A stretch of DNA of 64,000 nucleotides, taken from positions 9,946,061-10,010,060 of the forward strand of contig NC_040013.1 in NCBI RefSeq assembly GCF_000972845.2, written 5' to 3'. Position numbers and translations under genes: made by a program. A model generated the notes under the pieces. The model saw only the letters and a list, made by a program, of their open reading frames with translations, made no database searches and was not told the DNA's origin. Positions within the stretch are counted from its first letter, which is position 1. Each line of letters opens with the position of its first letter. Source of the DNA: Larimichthys crocea (Eukaryota; Chordata; Actinopteri; Sciaenidae). Below, piece by piece: positions 31,165 to 44,100 of the stretch.

Positions 31165-31440
31165 CAGAGTGTGGTAGCCACCACCATGTTGGCAGTCCTG
31201 CCTCTGCCGTCTACCAGCTAATCTAAAAATGGGCAAAGGCGAGGATCATCAATGGAGCTGAGGCAGTTCTAAAAAATTTTATTTCCGCCGTGAAGTTCGG
31301 CATTTTAATATGGAGGTTTATGAAGATTGACTTGTTCTGTAGCCAGCTTCAAGTAGCTGTTCGAGGAAGTGCGGTTTTAGGCACTTATGCATTGGCTTCA
31401 CATTACAGTGGACTTACAGCCACAAAGGTTCCAGCTTGCT
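31165..31440 (-). mobile_element. Dispersed teleost repeat, copy 2 (inverted relative to 19.15 kb)
   Basis: Reverse complement of this stretch aligns by eye with 19175-19330 (TTTGTGGCTGT, CACTTCCTCGAACAGCTACTTGAAGCTG region, TATTAAAATGCCGAACTTCACGGCGG). As in other fish copies, the opposite strand reads TATGGAGGTTTATGAAGATTG followed by TAGCCAGCTTCAAGTAGCTG. No protein-coding capacity. Confidence 0.6.
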
Positions 31441-31505
31441 TGCAACAGAGCCAGTTTAGAAGGTAAAATAAAATTACTTAAAGTAACAGTAGCACAAATC
31501 TGTTA

Positions 31506-31813
31506 ATAATCCATCTATCCATCCATTATCTTCATCAGGGTCACAGTGGGACTGGAGCCTTTCCCAGCTGACTTTGGGCGAGAGGTGGGGTACACCCTAA
31601 ACAAGGTGTCAGCTCATCGCAGGGCACATGCATCATTCACACTCACATTCACACCTACAGCCAAGTGCATGTCTTTGGGAGGAAGCTGGAGTACCCAGAG
31701 ATAACCCACACAGACACAGGGAGAACATGCAAACTCCACAGCTGAGGTTCGAACCAGGAACCTTCTTGCTGGCGACATTGTGAACCACCGCACCACCGTG
31801 CAGCACCACCACC
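31506..31813 (-). mobile_element. Retroposon 3' end (RTE/L2-like non-LTR tail) with 8-bp target duplication
   Basis: Highly characteristic repeat of fish genomes, including GGAGCCTTTCCCAGCTGAC, GGGCGAGAGGTGGGGTACA, GTGCATGTCTTTGGGAGGAAG and GGGAGAACATGCAAACTCCA. One end carries short ATCC-type units (about 31510-31530), the tandem tail expected at the 3' end of some non-LTR elements, so the element runs on the minus strand. ATCTGTTA occurs on both sides (31498-31505 and 31814-31821), consistent with a target site duplication. A B-box-like GGTTCGAACC occurs inside but there is no tRNA fold. The exact family is not certain. Confidence 0.75.
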
Positions 31814-31821
31814 ATCTGTTA

Positions 31822-34800
31822 CTAATAAATAATGATAATAATAAAAAATAATACATGTTGTTCCAAGTCTGCTTGATGTGTGAAAAAGCAAATGTTCTGT
31901 TAACATGCAGACTTAAGATGCAAATATGTCCCACAAGAGACTTCAAGATTTATTCTGCTTTGTTTTCTTCAGTAGAATAGTTTGATTTCCATAGCAGTCA
32001 TAATAAAACAATGACTGACAGTTGACTTCCTAACACATTTGAAAAAGTAGGCTGTAGCATTGATGCTGGTATGATCACAGGAGTAAGATGTAGACTGTGT
32101 CATTTCCAGTATTATAGGGTTCTTTTGGTAACATCAGTGGGGCTTTTTCTTCTGTTTCATGTGCACTTTGAGCTCTATCTGCACAGTGTGTCAGGATCGA
32201 TAAACGCACAAATAATTCAAAGTTTCTCAAAGCCTGTAATTCATCTTACACCCTGCTGACAGTCATCCAACATTTTGAAAGATTTCTCTCCCTGTCTTTC
32301 ACGCAATATCTATTAATGCTGCAAAGTTGAGTGTCATGAGAATTAATTACTTAATTATTAACAATTTAAGATCAAGGGGCTCACTGCCATTTTCCCATAT
32401 TAAATGACATGCCTTTCCCCGGGAGTGGACTGTGACAGCACTGAAGATCCACATCAACCAAGAATCTTTCTATTCCACATTTTGGGCTTAAATTAAAGTC
32501 TTTAAGTTGTTCATTTTTGCAGAAATAGACATTTAAGGGGGCACAACTGTGACAGTGTCCATTGGCTTTGATGTAAGGAGCCACTGTTAATTGGCAATAA
32601 ATGTAGTTATGATTGATAGTCATAAGGAGATGAAGACAAGCTTGTACTAACAGGCCTCCTACTGTTTTATTTCAGCACATCAATAACCCTGCAGTATCTC
32701 CAGCTATCTGCACTCACATTTATTGTTGCTCTTCTTGTCCCTTTTCTTTCACTCATCAGATAGGGGCCTCCCAGGGCTCCCTCTGTGAACAAGTTACGCT
32801 CCTGTTTTGGGCTCCATCTTTTATGAACAGTTATCAATCTAGGCTTGCTTCTTCTAGCATACTTGTGATGAATGCACACAAAGAAAGCTTCAGAGAACAT
32901 AGAGTGCTCCTTTTCTCCACAAGTCTAATGCTTGACACAATATATCAGAGCTTTGCAGGGGAAGAGACAGTCATGAATGGTTTCGTGTAATTATTTATCA
33001 TTCTGAACGTTTTCCTTATAGGATCAGCTCAGCGCTGTTTGATTTAATGTGCTGCTTTTTGACAAAGAAATTCATTAATTTTGCACACCAATTTGGAATG
33101 AAAAAGGATTTTTCACAAACCGTTTTGCATGGTGTTGACACCATGTAAACACCAAGTAAGTAACTGCAAACTCAGGTTTTGCATGAAGATTCAATAATAA
33201 TTGGCTTAGCTTTAAATAAAAGCTATTTATTTACACTGCCAGATGTCATTTTCAGGTGATCCTGTTGATCTGTGCATGTCTGACTTTTGAATGAATATTG
33301 TATTCCGATGCGAGTTGCATCTGTGTGACCAAAACATGAAATTTACATACAGTTGTGAGGAGGCAAAGAATCTGAGACTTGAGACTTGATACTTGAAACT
33401 TGAGAAAATGTATGAATTTGTACACTGTAATTCCAAATACCAAAAAGACCAATGAATTCACAAATCTGACTGAGGTAAATATTTAAGTCTTGAAACTTTC
33501 CAAGCACGGACGTCTGCAGATACTCTGCAGCAACTAAGCATAGCATTTCTTTAAGCACAGGTACTTTCAGAACCTTAAATTTCCATCAAAACGGTGATCC
33601 TCTACTTTTTAGAGTCAGACGCTGGCCTGCTTGCCTGGGAAAACAACCTCTATCTTATATTTTCTGTATTCACCTAGTGCAAGACATGAATCTTAAATTC
33701 AAGCCTTAAGCAATATTACATTAAGTGTACATGTATTTGTGTGTATGTGGAAAACGTTACCCCCAATGTGTGTGTGTGCAAGTATACCAGCATGAATTTA
33801 TTATCGCTTGTGTGCATTTGTGCAAGCGTGAAAAAGTGACTGATATCCAAGAAGATCTAAAAACAAATAGCTGCATAGGTAGCAGGCCTAGCATGACAAG
33901 TGTAGATAAGCGATTATGTGTTGGTATCAGTGGAGCAGGTGATTCCTCAGCCCTGCAGGCAGGGGGTGAGGCATTTCAGTGGAGTGGAGAGTCGGTAGAA
34001 ACATCAAAAAGTCAGCGAGCTGGGAGCTCCGGCTACGCCTTGCAAGATCAATGATCGGGGTTACATCTACAGCTGTTCTCACAGGAGGTTTTGTTGCTAG
34101 AAGTGTGAAAAATGAATCACTCCACTGATGCGCTGTGTTCATTATGTCCACTTTTGATGTGAGAAAATCTCATTGGTAAACATGAGACAAGCACCTGGAG
34201 GAGATTAGAAGAGGTCACTGGAAATGCAGGTAAACAAAAGTTTTAAAATGGAATAGCATATTTATTACATCACCGCGGTCTACGAATTGAACCAGTAAGG
34301 TCAAAAACAATTATAAACTTTATCAGTTTCCATGAAACAGAAAGTGTTCTCTCTTTGCTGCTATTTGTACCATAGCATGTCCTGTTGATGAAGCCACAAA
34401 CCTGCTGTCAGCATGACCGTACATCCTGCATCCTCCCACTGCGACAAAACTTAAGGATCACATGAATAATTTGTCCATCTGGGAGCAGTCTATTTAGCAT
34501 AACTGACTCATCTATCTGGGCTTGAAGCACGGGGAAGGGCTAAGATTGCCGCCAACACACAATTTGACTTTTTTTTGTGTGCAATTTTTCAGGGTGATTG
34601 TACAAGAAATAGATTTACAGAGTGGTTATGTTTTTTTTTTCAAGTGCACGACTACATTAAATTGTCTGCGAAGATGCTACCCCCTGACATATGAATAACT
34701 GATCCATCTCAGGATGAAAATAAGATCTATGGTACTCAGTTGGTTTCCATATGGCAGCAATGCTGGATAATTACTCCGTAATTACCTTGAATGTTTGCAC

Positions 34801-37570
34801 CCTGGACCATTTGCCTCGCCAGCTGTCATTGCTGAGGCATCTGCTTGATATCACAGCGTGCAGTGGCTCACACCTTGGTCCCCCTTTGACCACCCAGTGC
34901 CACATGCTCATTAACTAACACATAAAAAGTACATGCAGCAATGCCTCTGACTCTCCGTCTAGCTTATTTGTTCCTTTACCCACTAGTCCTCTCAATAAAT
35001 GCCATATTTTCATGACTTAATAGGATCTATAGCTGCATTGCATCGCCTTGAGTCCTCATGCTTAATAAACAGAGGCGGCTGCATGAACCAAGGTCCCTCT
35101 GTCAATCAGCCAAGACTAGGAATATCATAACTGAACACTATGAGTAAATTATTGATAGTAGTAGAAGTATTGATATACTGTCTTATATACTGTCTTATCT
35201 TGTCTCACAAGGACACTTAAGAAATTAAGTGAAATACATGCATACAAACTATAACATCACACATCTTTTTTCAAAGCATTTGCAAAATATAGTCAATGTT
35301 TTTGTGGCACCCCGCTACAGTGCACATCTTTTCACCTTCAGGCGTCGTCTTAGTTCCTCCCTCTCAGTTGGTCAAGGTCCCATCTAAAAGCTTGTCACTC
35401 TTCTTGACGAGCTGCCTCCTATGAATGCATCTAGCCTGAGGCTGAGGTAAGTGCTATCAATAAAGACACCACAGGCACTGTCAGTGAGCACTGATGATCT
35501 GCTGTACGTGAAGCAATTCTTATATTCATGCAAGAACGTAGCTTGGATTCCAACAAAAAGCACCCCAGAAATGTTCCGGAGCAGCAAAGAAAATGCAGAT
35601 TTATACATTTCGACCACATTTAGTTTATTAAATGTTAGTTTTAAGTATTCAAAAATGCATATTGCACATGTAATTTGTCTGTTTGAAAAGTAAAAATAGA
35701 CAACTTTTCTACTTTCTTCTCTAGATGGACTTGATCGCTTTCTATTTACGTCAGAGCCTAGATCCCTAAACCAATGATCTACACCACTTTGGAAATAAGA
35801 AAAGTAAAGAAGCATGTATACTGACGGCGTAAATTGAAATTGTCACAGTTTTATATTGAATCTGGGGAGGCAAAACAGAAAAAAAAAGCACTTGTAATGA
35901 TGTGCAATGCATAGTAATAATATAGTTTGAGTAACATTATTGCTTCGCCCAAATAAGCAAGGATTGGCGTTGATGTGGAGGGGGGAGAAATATTATTGTT
36001 AAAAGAAAACAGTAGGGGAAGAGCTGAGTGAGTTTGTTCAGTCATTTAGTTTGTATATCAGTCTTGCAAATCAAGTCTTCATTTTCCCGGGAAACATCAT
36101 GGCTGGTGGCAAAATTGCCTAATGAAAGCAAGGCTTATATAGAACCAATCTAAACACGGATGGCATCATTATGCTATAGTCATTTCACTGTGCAATCAAC
36201 ATTTACTACACATTGTGAGTTAAAATAAAAATAAAAAGTTGTCTATTTCCACTTTAAAGAATGTGTCTGACAGACAGAAGAACACAAACTGCTTTCATTG
36301 CTTTAGACGGTGTCATGTGCTGCTGGATGATCTCAGAGGCCTCGCTGGCTCATATCTGACAAGCATATCTGATTTGTATTTTGGAGACAGTGCAGTGGTC
36401 CAGGGACAGGTGTAATCTGTTTGGATTTCTTGGGTTGCTGTCAAGACTGCAGCTGCATTTTCGCATTTTCTCCCAAGTCAGTTTTTCAGTTGTCAGATAA
36501 GCCATGCGTTATTTTTTTTTCTGTGCATTGCTGGTTTTCCGGTTTTGTAATTTGGACGTGAAGGATTGCCAATCTGATGGTTGTATCTGCTATCTGCTAT
36601 CTTTGAAAAATCACATTAACCTTTATAATCACAATTATTTTGGGGAAAGCTAGTTAGCCATTTAGCTAAATACAACTATAGACTGTAGAGCAAAATATCT
36701 CTAATCTTATCTCATTGAAATAAAAGTTTCCACGTGTACATGTGCCAGAAATGTATGTTATGTATGTGGTGTTTTCCACATAACGTTGGTAAAACAGCTT
36801 GTGTTTCATAAAAAATCATTTATTTCAGTCAGCAACTCGCTTGTATCCCAGCTTTGTTTTGGGGTTGATGTTTTATCAAAGAATCAGTATGAATCAAACC
36901 ACATCCAGCCTTTTCGTGGCATCTAAGAGAGTTGACGCATTGCAAACAACATTTAGGCAGAGGAAGAGATTCATATTTGTTCTATTGATTCTTAATTTGT
37001 GAGGCTTTACATATTTATACAACCTCTGACTGCACACAGCTAATCGTTCAGGCTGGGAATCGGGTTGCCAATCACATCACTTGTTATTGTGAGTATTCTA
37101 CATGTAGTCGCAGGAAACAGTCAATGAGGCACAGCATGGGCAGGGCAATGCTAAAGAAATGCAGACAATCTCCTCGCTGTGCTCCCAATGAAGCAGAGGA
37201 GATGTGCAGAACAATATCATTTGATTGCCCCACAGTGCGGCTCGCAGGCATGCCAGCCTGATTCTCCACAGTCCCTGCGGATCAACACCACGGGGCTCCT
37301 CCAACCACCGGACTCCATGTGAAGTTGTTATCCACCATTTTAAAACTCGGAAAGTTTAGAAAATAAGTTGAGCCTTTCCAGTATTGTAGGTTGGCTCAAA
37401 TTTGGCTGAACCAATTATTTGTGTTCTTGCCAAGAGTTGCATGAGACGACTATCACAACACTCATATCTGTCCATTAAATATGAATGTTGAAACATTTGG
37501 TCTGGCTCTGTCCAAAGTTTAATCTATGTCTACCTCTTCAGTCTCTCAAGTCATTGCAACGAACTAAGAA
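31822..37570. other. Gene-poor intergenic DNA
   Basis: No supported gene in about 5.7 kb. It contains a decayed 7-8-base tandem repeat of GACTTGA at 33374-33404, a palindromic pair of TAATTA sites at 34768-34784, and overlapping frames on both strands at 35384-35815 that I cannot assign. Confidence 0.45.
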
Positions 37571-37579
37571 ATTGTCCCG

Positions 37580-37740
37580 GCAGACCTGTAACTTTCCCAT
37601 AAAACAACAACTTTTTTTAGGTTTGTGTTAGCTTGGTATTATGCTAGGCTAAGCTAACTGTCAGCTATCTGTAGCTTCATATTTAGCATATCATCAGCAC
37701 ATGGTATCTTCCCGCCTAACTAACTCTTAGCAATAAAGAA
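37580..37740 (+). repeat. Third copy of the 'gctaagctaa' repeat
   Basis: Contains GTGTTAGC, ATGCTAGGCTAAGCTAACTG, CTATCTGTAGCTTCATATTTA and CTAACTCTTAGCAA in the same order as the copy at 20960-21165. It lies 60 bases left of the pogo-like MITE. Diverged and non-coding. Confidence 0.5.
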
Positions 37741-37798
37741 AAAATATTAAAATTATTTATATTTACCAACATTAAGACATCCACTCAATTTGACAATA

Positions 37799-38125
37799 CA
37801 GTGGTCCCTCGCGGGGGATACGTTCTAAAAATAACCCGCAATAAACGAAATCCGCGAAGTAAGTTTTACAATTATTATACATGTTTTAAGGCCGTAAAAC
37901 CCCTAACCATACACCTTTATACACCTTTTTACACGCATTTTATACAGTACTCCCTTAATCAGGACGCAGTGTGGTTCTCCCTTAGCCAATATAGGACGCA
38001 GAACACAATGCGCGTTCATACTGTACAGTACGCAGTAAAAAAAAAGCATGCAAAATTACACTGATAAAAATCCGCGAAACGGCAAGTCCACGAAAAGTGA
38101 ACCGCGATATAGCGAGGGACGACTG
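37799..38125. mobile_element. pogo/Tigger-like MITE, complete, TA target duplication
   Basis: Terminal inverted repeats CAGTGGTCCCTCGC (37799-37812) and, on the other end, the reverse complement CAGTCGTCCCTCGC (38112-38125) differ at one base in 14. A TA lies immediately outside each end (37797-37798 and 38126-38127), the duplication expected of the Tc1/mariner-pogo superfamily. The subterminal part is unusually CpG-rich (ACCCGCAATAAACG, ATCCGCGAA on the left; ATCCGCGAAACG, ACCGCGATATAGC on the right), as in known Tigger-like MITEs of vertebrates. Length 327 bp with no transposase: the 87-codon frame inside is incidental. Confidence 0.9.
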
Positions 38126-38127
38126 TA

Positions 38128-41100
38128 TTGATAAAGATACATTGGGAACATTTCAAACTCTTCGGTAAATCAATCCGAGTAGCTATGTCCAAAGATAATT
38201 CCAAAATAAAATCAGTCATGGTCACTGTGCTGCAAGAAATCATTTTGATATCCTAATGATAGCTCTCACAGGCGTTAACGTTAGGTCTGTGCACCAGTGG
38301 TCGTAAAAAAAATAGTGTTTGTTGGATATTAATTTCACCACCACTCCCTTTACATTTCTTGGCATCCTACACCACACACAGTGTATCTGGCATCGGGAAA
38401 TTAGAGGATTAATGATTGTGAGTATGAAACTGAAGGTTATTCTACAGAGCAGGGGTCAAAGTAAATTACAAATAGCATGCTGAATGAAAGTGTGAGGGTT
38501 TATACTGAAAATAAATTGTAAGCCACACCTGAACTGAGGGGACCAAATTGGATGAAGGGTAATTATAGTTCATTAGAAAAAGTGCTTTTGGAGCATAACT
38601 CTGACATTCCTTTTCAGGGGAAATTAGATTTCAGGGGATCAGCGTGACCTGGGCTTTAAATGGCTTCTATAGTTTAGCTTTTCTGGGGAAACAACTGACT
38701 CCTACCATTTGTACGATTCGTATAAGTCTTGATTGGTTTTCAAACCTTTTTATTTCTGCAGCAATTAATGCTGCTACTTGAGAAGTTTGCTTGGCTTCTC
38801 ATGGGGGAAGTCATGTCCTCCTAAGCACTGGAGCAATAATTTGACTGTGGGGAGGGAAACTATTCATCCTGAATTCTCTGTAAAACAAAGCCTTAATACC
38901 TATTAAATGTCTTTGACATCACACACAGCAAAATAACCACTTCCTGACAACCTAACTCTACTTTAAATACTCCATTCTGATTACATTTAATAGCTGAAAT
39001 GAATGAATGCAGTGCAGCTCATTTATCCATGTGATTTAATGAAAGCAGGATGTGTCCCCTGATTATAAAAAGCCAAATAATATTTTTTTAGGCTGTGAGA
39101 TGTTATTCTGCAGAGTGGCTAGCCCAATAAAGAAGCAACTACTGGCTACAGAAATATATCCCAAAGAGGAAAGATTTCTTTAGGATAGTACAAAAAATCA
39201 ACCCATTTTAAAGAGTAACATTGAGCATATGGGAGATTTTTGGATAGTAGTCGAAACATAAACTAGTCTTTTATTTTGCTCTTTGGAAGGCCTTTCTTGG
39301 AGGCTGCAGCATCAGCAAGAAACTGCACACTAAAAAAAGGATATAAAACAAACCCAAGCCTATGAAGTCAACCAGCAGCCTGCTGAAAAAGAAAAAAAAA
39401 TCAAGTAGATGCAGTATTTAATTACTGGAAATTGTATAGTGTAGAATCTGTAGGTAGAGCTTGTTTTTAAGAAACGTATTAAAAGACTGTGAAAGGAACA
39501 TGATCAAGAAAGCTGTTCTATACACTCCTTTGACAATAATCATGACCAGATTACCATTAATAGTCTCTTCTTTGGCATGGTAACATGTGTTACAGTATAG
39601 TGTATAATGTAGCATATCTCTTTGTCCCATGCATCATGTCCTTGTGTTTTATATTCCATCTGAAACCTTGTCAGTGACTGAGGATTGCTCTGACCTATAA
39701 TTCCAACCTGTCCACCAACAGCGTTGTTCTTCGATATATTGTCAGTCAGCACAGAAAATTAGCCCCCACTAGGTGCCATTTTTGTGCATTAGAAATAATA
39801 TCATCCTCCATTTACTGCATAAGTAATTTCTTTAGAATCTATAGTGAGAGACTTATGATATGGTTGTTATAGAATTTTTCATATCCTATTTTCTAATGTG
39901 ATTATACCTGGAGCATCATTTATATGCATGATCCAAATTTCAAGCACACTCTTGTTGCTGGTCTCTCAGGGGCTCTGTTGCCCTGAGGATCTGTACATAA
40001 CACCTGCTTTCCACCATTTACTGTACAAGGTGATTTTATCAAAATCTATTTCGAAAACTACTAGTGATGAAAGAAATATTAACATATTTTCCTTAAAGCA
40101 CTTATGAATAATTCTATGTCAACAGTGGATTAAATGGTAATGTGTAATGTGACAGGGCTCGGTCATACAAACTCAGAGATAATTACATCCAGCTCCACAT
40201 CATCATCACCATAATCATCATCATCATCCCGTCAGCTCTTTTCAGCGTTTTAACGTCTTTCAACTCAGTCTTTAGGTTTTTGTTTACTGGCTCTAATAAA
40301 CTCACTGTACTATACCTGGTCAGCACCAAACAACAGACAAAGTTAGTGACTTGTTTGCTGTGAGCATGATGAAGCATTTTCAACTTTAAACCTCATTTCT
40401 TCTTAGGAGGTGGTGAAGACCAAAACAGAGCTAAAAGAAGAATATTTAACTTTACTAATTTACCTATTTGACTGTTTGCTGGATGTGTAACTATGGAACT
40501 TTACAAACATGTAAGCCATTTAAACTTTATACTGCGATAATATGGTAATGTTGAGTTTGCAGGTTGGAAAAATAAAACTCTATAATGTATTTAATTACAT
40601 GCAAAAATCCAGCATATAATATTTTATACTTTGTTAAAGTGCACACATTACCATTAAGATGTAAATATGACCATCTGCCATGGTGAGTGCATAGAATAGA
40701 ATTATTGCTATTACTAATGCATTAATGTGTGTATACAGCCTTTTGTGAAATGTCAAATGATATCACTACTCTACGTCAGTAGAGTACTTACAAAATGAAA
40801 AAAAGGAAGAATACAGAAGGACTATAATATGACTGCTATCGAGATTTTCTATACCCATAGTTCAAGTTTCATCCACGCTATTTGAACTCTGCGGCACTCT
40901 TCTGCCCTGAGGATCTCTGCATATCCCCCTACTAATTTCCTGAAGTGTTAAGCAAGGTGAGAAAACTCGGATGAAAAACCAACCAGCCACCAGGCAGAAA
41001 GAATCCAGCCAAACACCTCTGAGTCATGGCGCAGTGTCTTTCTCTCCTTCCCCTCCACTCATTCGCTCTTTTCTCCCTCCTGCTTTCCTCCAGTCCCTGC

Positions 41101-44100
41101 TTCATGTGAGAGACTGGTTCTTCTGATCTCCTGCCTGCAATACGAGGCCCTGGGCACACTTGGCCATATATGTCCCATGGGGAGCCTGTACTGTCAAACT
41201 CTCACAGGGCCGTCCTGCCTCTTATCCTCCTTCAACCCGTTGCCACTCAATGATGCTCATTTGAAGGAAGTTCATTCATTATGTAATGCTGTCTTTAATA
41301 ATTTATCCTCCACTGAGCTTCCATTAACATGCAGTGAGCTCAACCGTTTCCTTCGTGTTCAACAGTGGTGATCGGTGTGTTTGCCACCTTAAATGCTAAT
41401 AGTTGTCACGCTGTATGTCCTACATCTCCCTGCAGACCAGATACAAGACTTACAATTCATGCCAAGTGTTAAATCTTTTTGAAGTTTTTGCCTTTCCTCT
41501 CTAATGGCTGGAAGGTGAGTGTATGTGTGCATGTGTGGGGGGGAGTTTTAAGGGTATGGACAGCTTAAATAAATAGGAGCCATTGTATAATCATCATTAA
41601 CCCTTGTGTATTAATTACTTGTGCATCTAAAAAGCCTCTGTAGCCTCTAAAACGGTCACCCAGTTACAGTTGTTATCTGTCCAAGTCCAGTTTAAGTGTT
41701 CAGCCCACTAAGCCAATACACTGTTTATAGGACGTGACCTTAGCTTTCCCTTTAGATTGCTGTCTGCTCGTAATGTTTTGTGTCAGAGTGACTTGAGCCA
41801 AGCGATGTGGTTGAGTGTTGGATTCCCTCCAAGAAGTGTCCCTTTATTGATTTGAGTCTTTTATTGCACCATCAGTAGCCATTAGGGTTTTCATATTTTT
41901 ATTATACTTCTTATTAAATGTTTTCATGGAAAGATGCTGTTAACTAAAATTGCTCAGCAGTGTTTAAAGTTGAATCAAACTGATATTCTTTTGTCTTAAA
42001 CTAGAGTCTACAATATTTATTTGTGTGGACTTGGATTCATTACTCTTTGCTTATTATTTGAATTATTTAAAGAGTGCTGTATGACCTAATTAAGTCTGAT
42101 TACAGATCACTGTGGCTAATGTAATTATCCAAACATCTTCTTGGAGGATGTGGGAAACTGAGGATGCTTTTGAGGGAGGGGGGTTCTTTCTCTTTTTTAG
42201 TAAAATGACTAAAGAATTGATCACAAAAATGTTAAAAAGGTTGGAAGTTCATACAGACAGGAAGCTTAGAGAAGACTGCTTGATGTAGAAGATTAAAGAA
42301 AATGTGGTAGATGACTAAAAGAGAACTTGCAAGAGATTGCCAAGTTTTGTTTTCAGCCTTAACTGACTTTGAATCACTTGATAACGCCAAAGCCTTTTTT
42401 CATCATTTAATTACTTAATAAAGTGTTTACTCATATCCTTTGCACATTATGCTTCTAAGTAAACTGCTTCTTTCATCAATTGGCATCTGTTTTGCTTCTT
42501 TCATCATACACAGATTTCTCTTAGTTACCTTTTGTTCTAAGTCTTTGAACCTACGCACCTGAGACATTTGCTTTTGGAAAAAAAATAATAAAGCAGCGGC
42601 ATCTCCACCTCAACATGTTTAAAAGTAACTGTAGTATTTCAGAATTCACCACATTGCAAACTGAAATCTTTTTTGTGACAGGAGAAAAGAAAGTGTTGCT
42701 TGGATCTCGCTATCAACAGGTACTTTTTGGAGTGATCAGGCTCATTATAAAAAAGAATGTTGAAGGTGAACTGATTGAATATGTATGATACGGTTTATTC
42801 AAGAAATGTATTAAAAGCATTAATATAGTATTTGTGACTACTACTGAATACTTCACAAAGGCTTTGACCAGTTTGGTTCATGTCAATCTTTTGATACTTT
42901 TTGTGTGTGTGTTTTTAAAGTTGAAAATGTATTCATGATAAATGTTTTTTTTATTATACAAATATAAATCACCTACAAGGATAAAGGTAAGAAGAAACTC
43001 AGGGTCATGTTTCACCTGTTATTATGTTACATGGTCAAAAATCACTGAGGCAGTTTCAGAATCGTTGCAGGGAGACCATCATCTCTGGTATTTAAGCATG
43101 AAGGACAGAAAGGTCAGATGACAAGCTGTGAATGGGACTTATGTCTTTGTAAAGTTAGTAGTGGAAAAGTTGGGATTACATTCTTCTGTGTAAAGAGGTC
43201 ATGTGAACAATACAGTACCTGAGCCAGAATAAAAGTTACAATGTCAGGAGAGATCAAGCCCCTCCCTGTCAAGGCCTCTGGCCCAGAATACCACAGAGCT
43301 GGCCTGTCACAGGGTTACACAGCGTAGGCAGGAGGTGCTTTCGAATGCATACCCTGGGACCAGCACAGGTCAACACTTTGAGCTTCCAGCTCTTCACTTT
43401 TATTGGGGATCCAAAGAACCTTGAAGTGCTAAAATCGAACACAAGCGTTTGCTTGAATGTCCTCGGGCAGGGGAGGCATCGGAATGACATATAGAGTCTG
43501 ACGGCAGCCTTAAACTGTCTGTTGGCATGGGACATCCTGCAGAGCGCAAGAACCCACCTGGGGCTACAGTAAAGAGTTTGACATGTTGCTGCCCCTGCTG
43601 TAATATTGATGCCCACTGCAATGTGTGAAAAGCCTTTGTGAACTGTCCATTGTGGTGAATATAATCGCGAATGACCTTCACATTTTTGAGAGCCCTAAGT
43701 GAGATATTGCTTGAGGGCCCTTGGCTGCCATTCTTCATCTTAGAAAGGTCTACTTTATCACCAGTACTACATCTTTTATTGTATTGTATAGTAAATACAT
43801 TTATGTGGACCCCAGGTACTGTAGCTATTGTGTTTACAGTACCTAATTCTAATCTAAACTAACCATAAAGCCTGGCATCAGCTCAAACAGGGAGTAGTTT
43901 AATGGCATTTTGGAGTTGGCTCTGTGTATGTTTATGGGAAGTCACTGCTCCCAAAGGCTTGGAGCTATATAAAACTGTACAGTGAATTAAGAAATTACTT
44001 TATATTTAAAAAATATTCAATAAAACTTGGATGAAAACAACTTCAGTTTTATTTTTAATTAGATATTTTAACAGGCTTCAAATGGCAGTGCCATTTGTTT

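Noticed and set aside
31740..31765. Possible tRNA gene from a B-box-like GGTTCGAACC
   Set aside because: No A box at the right distance and no cloverleaf; the motif is part of the dispersed retroposon.
33374..33404. CRISPR-like or regulatory array from the GACTTGA units
   Set aside because: Short degenerate 7-8-base tandem repeat without spacers; an ordinary minisatellite remnant in a vertebrate genome.
37801..38064. 87-codon frame as a gene
   Set aside because: Lies entirely within the pogo-like MITE and resembles no protein family.
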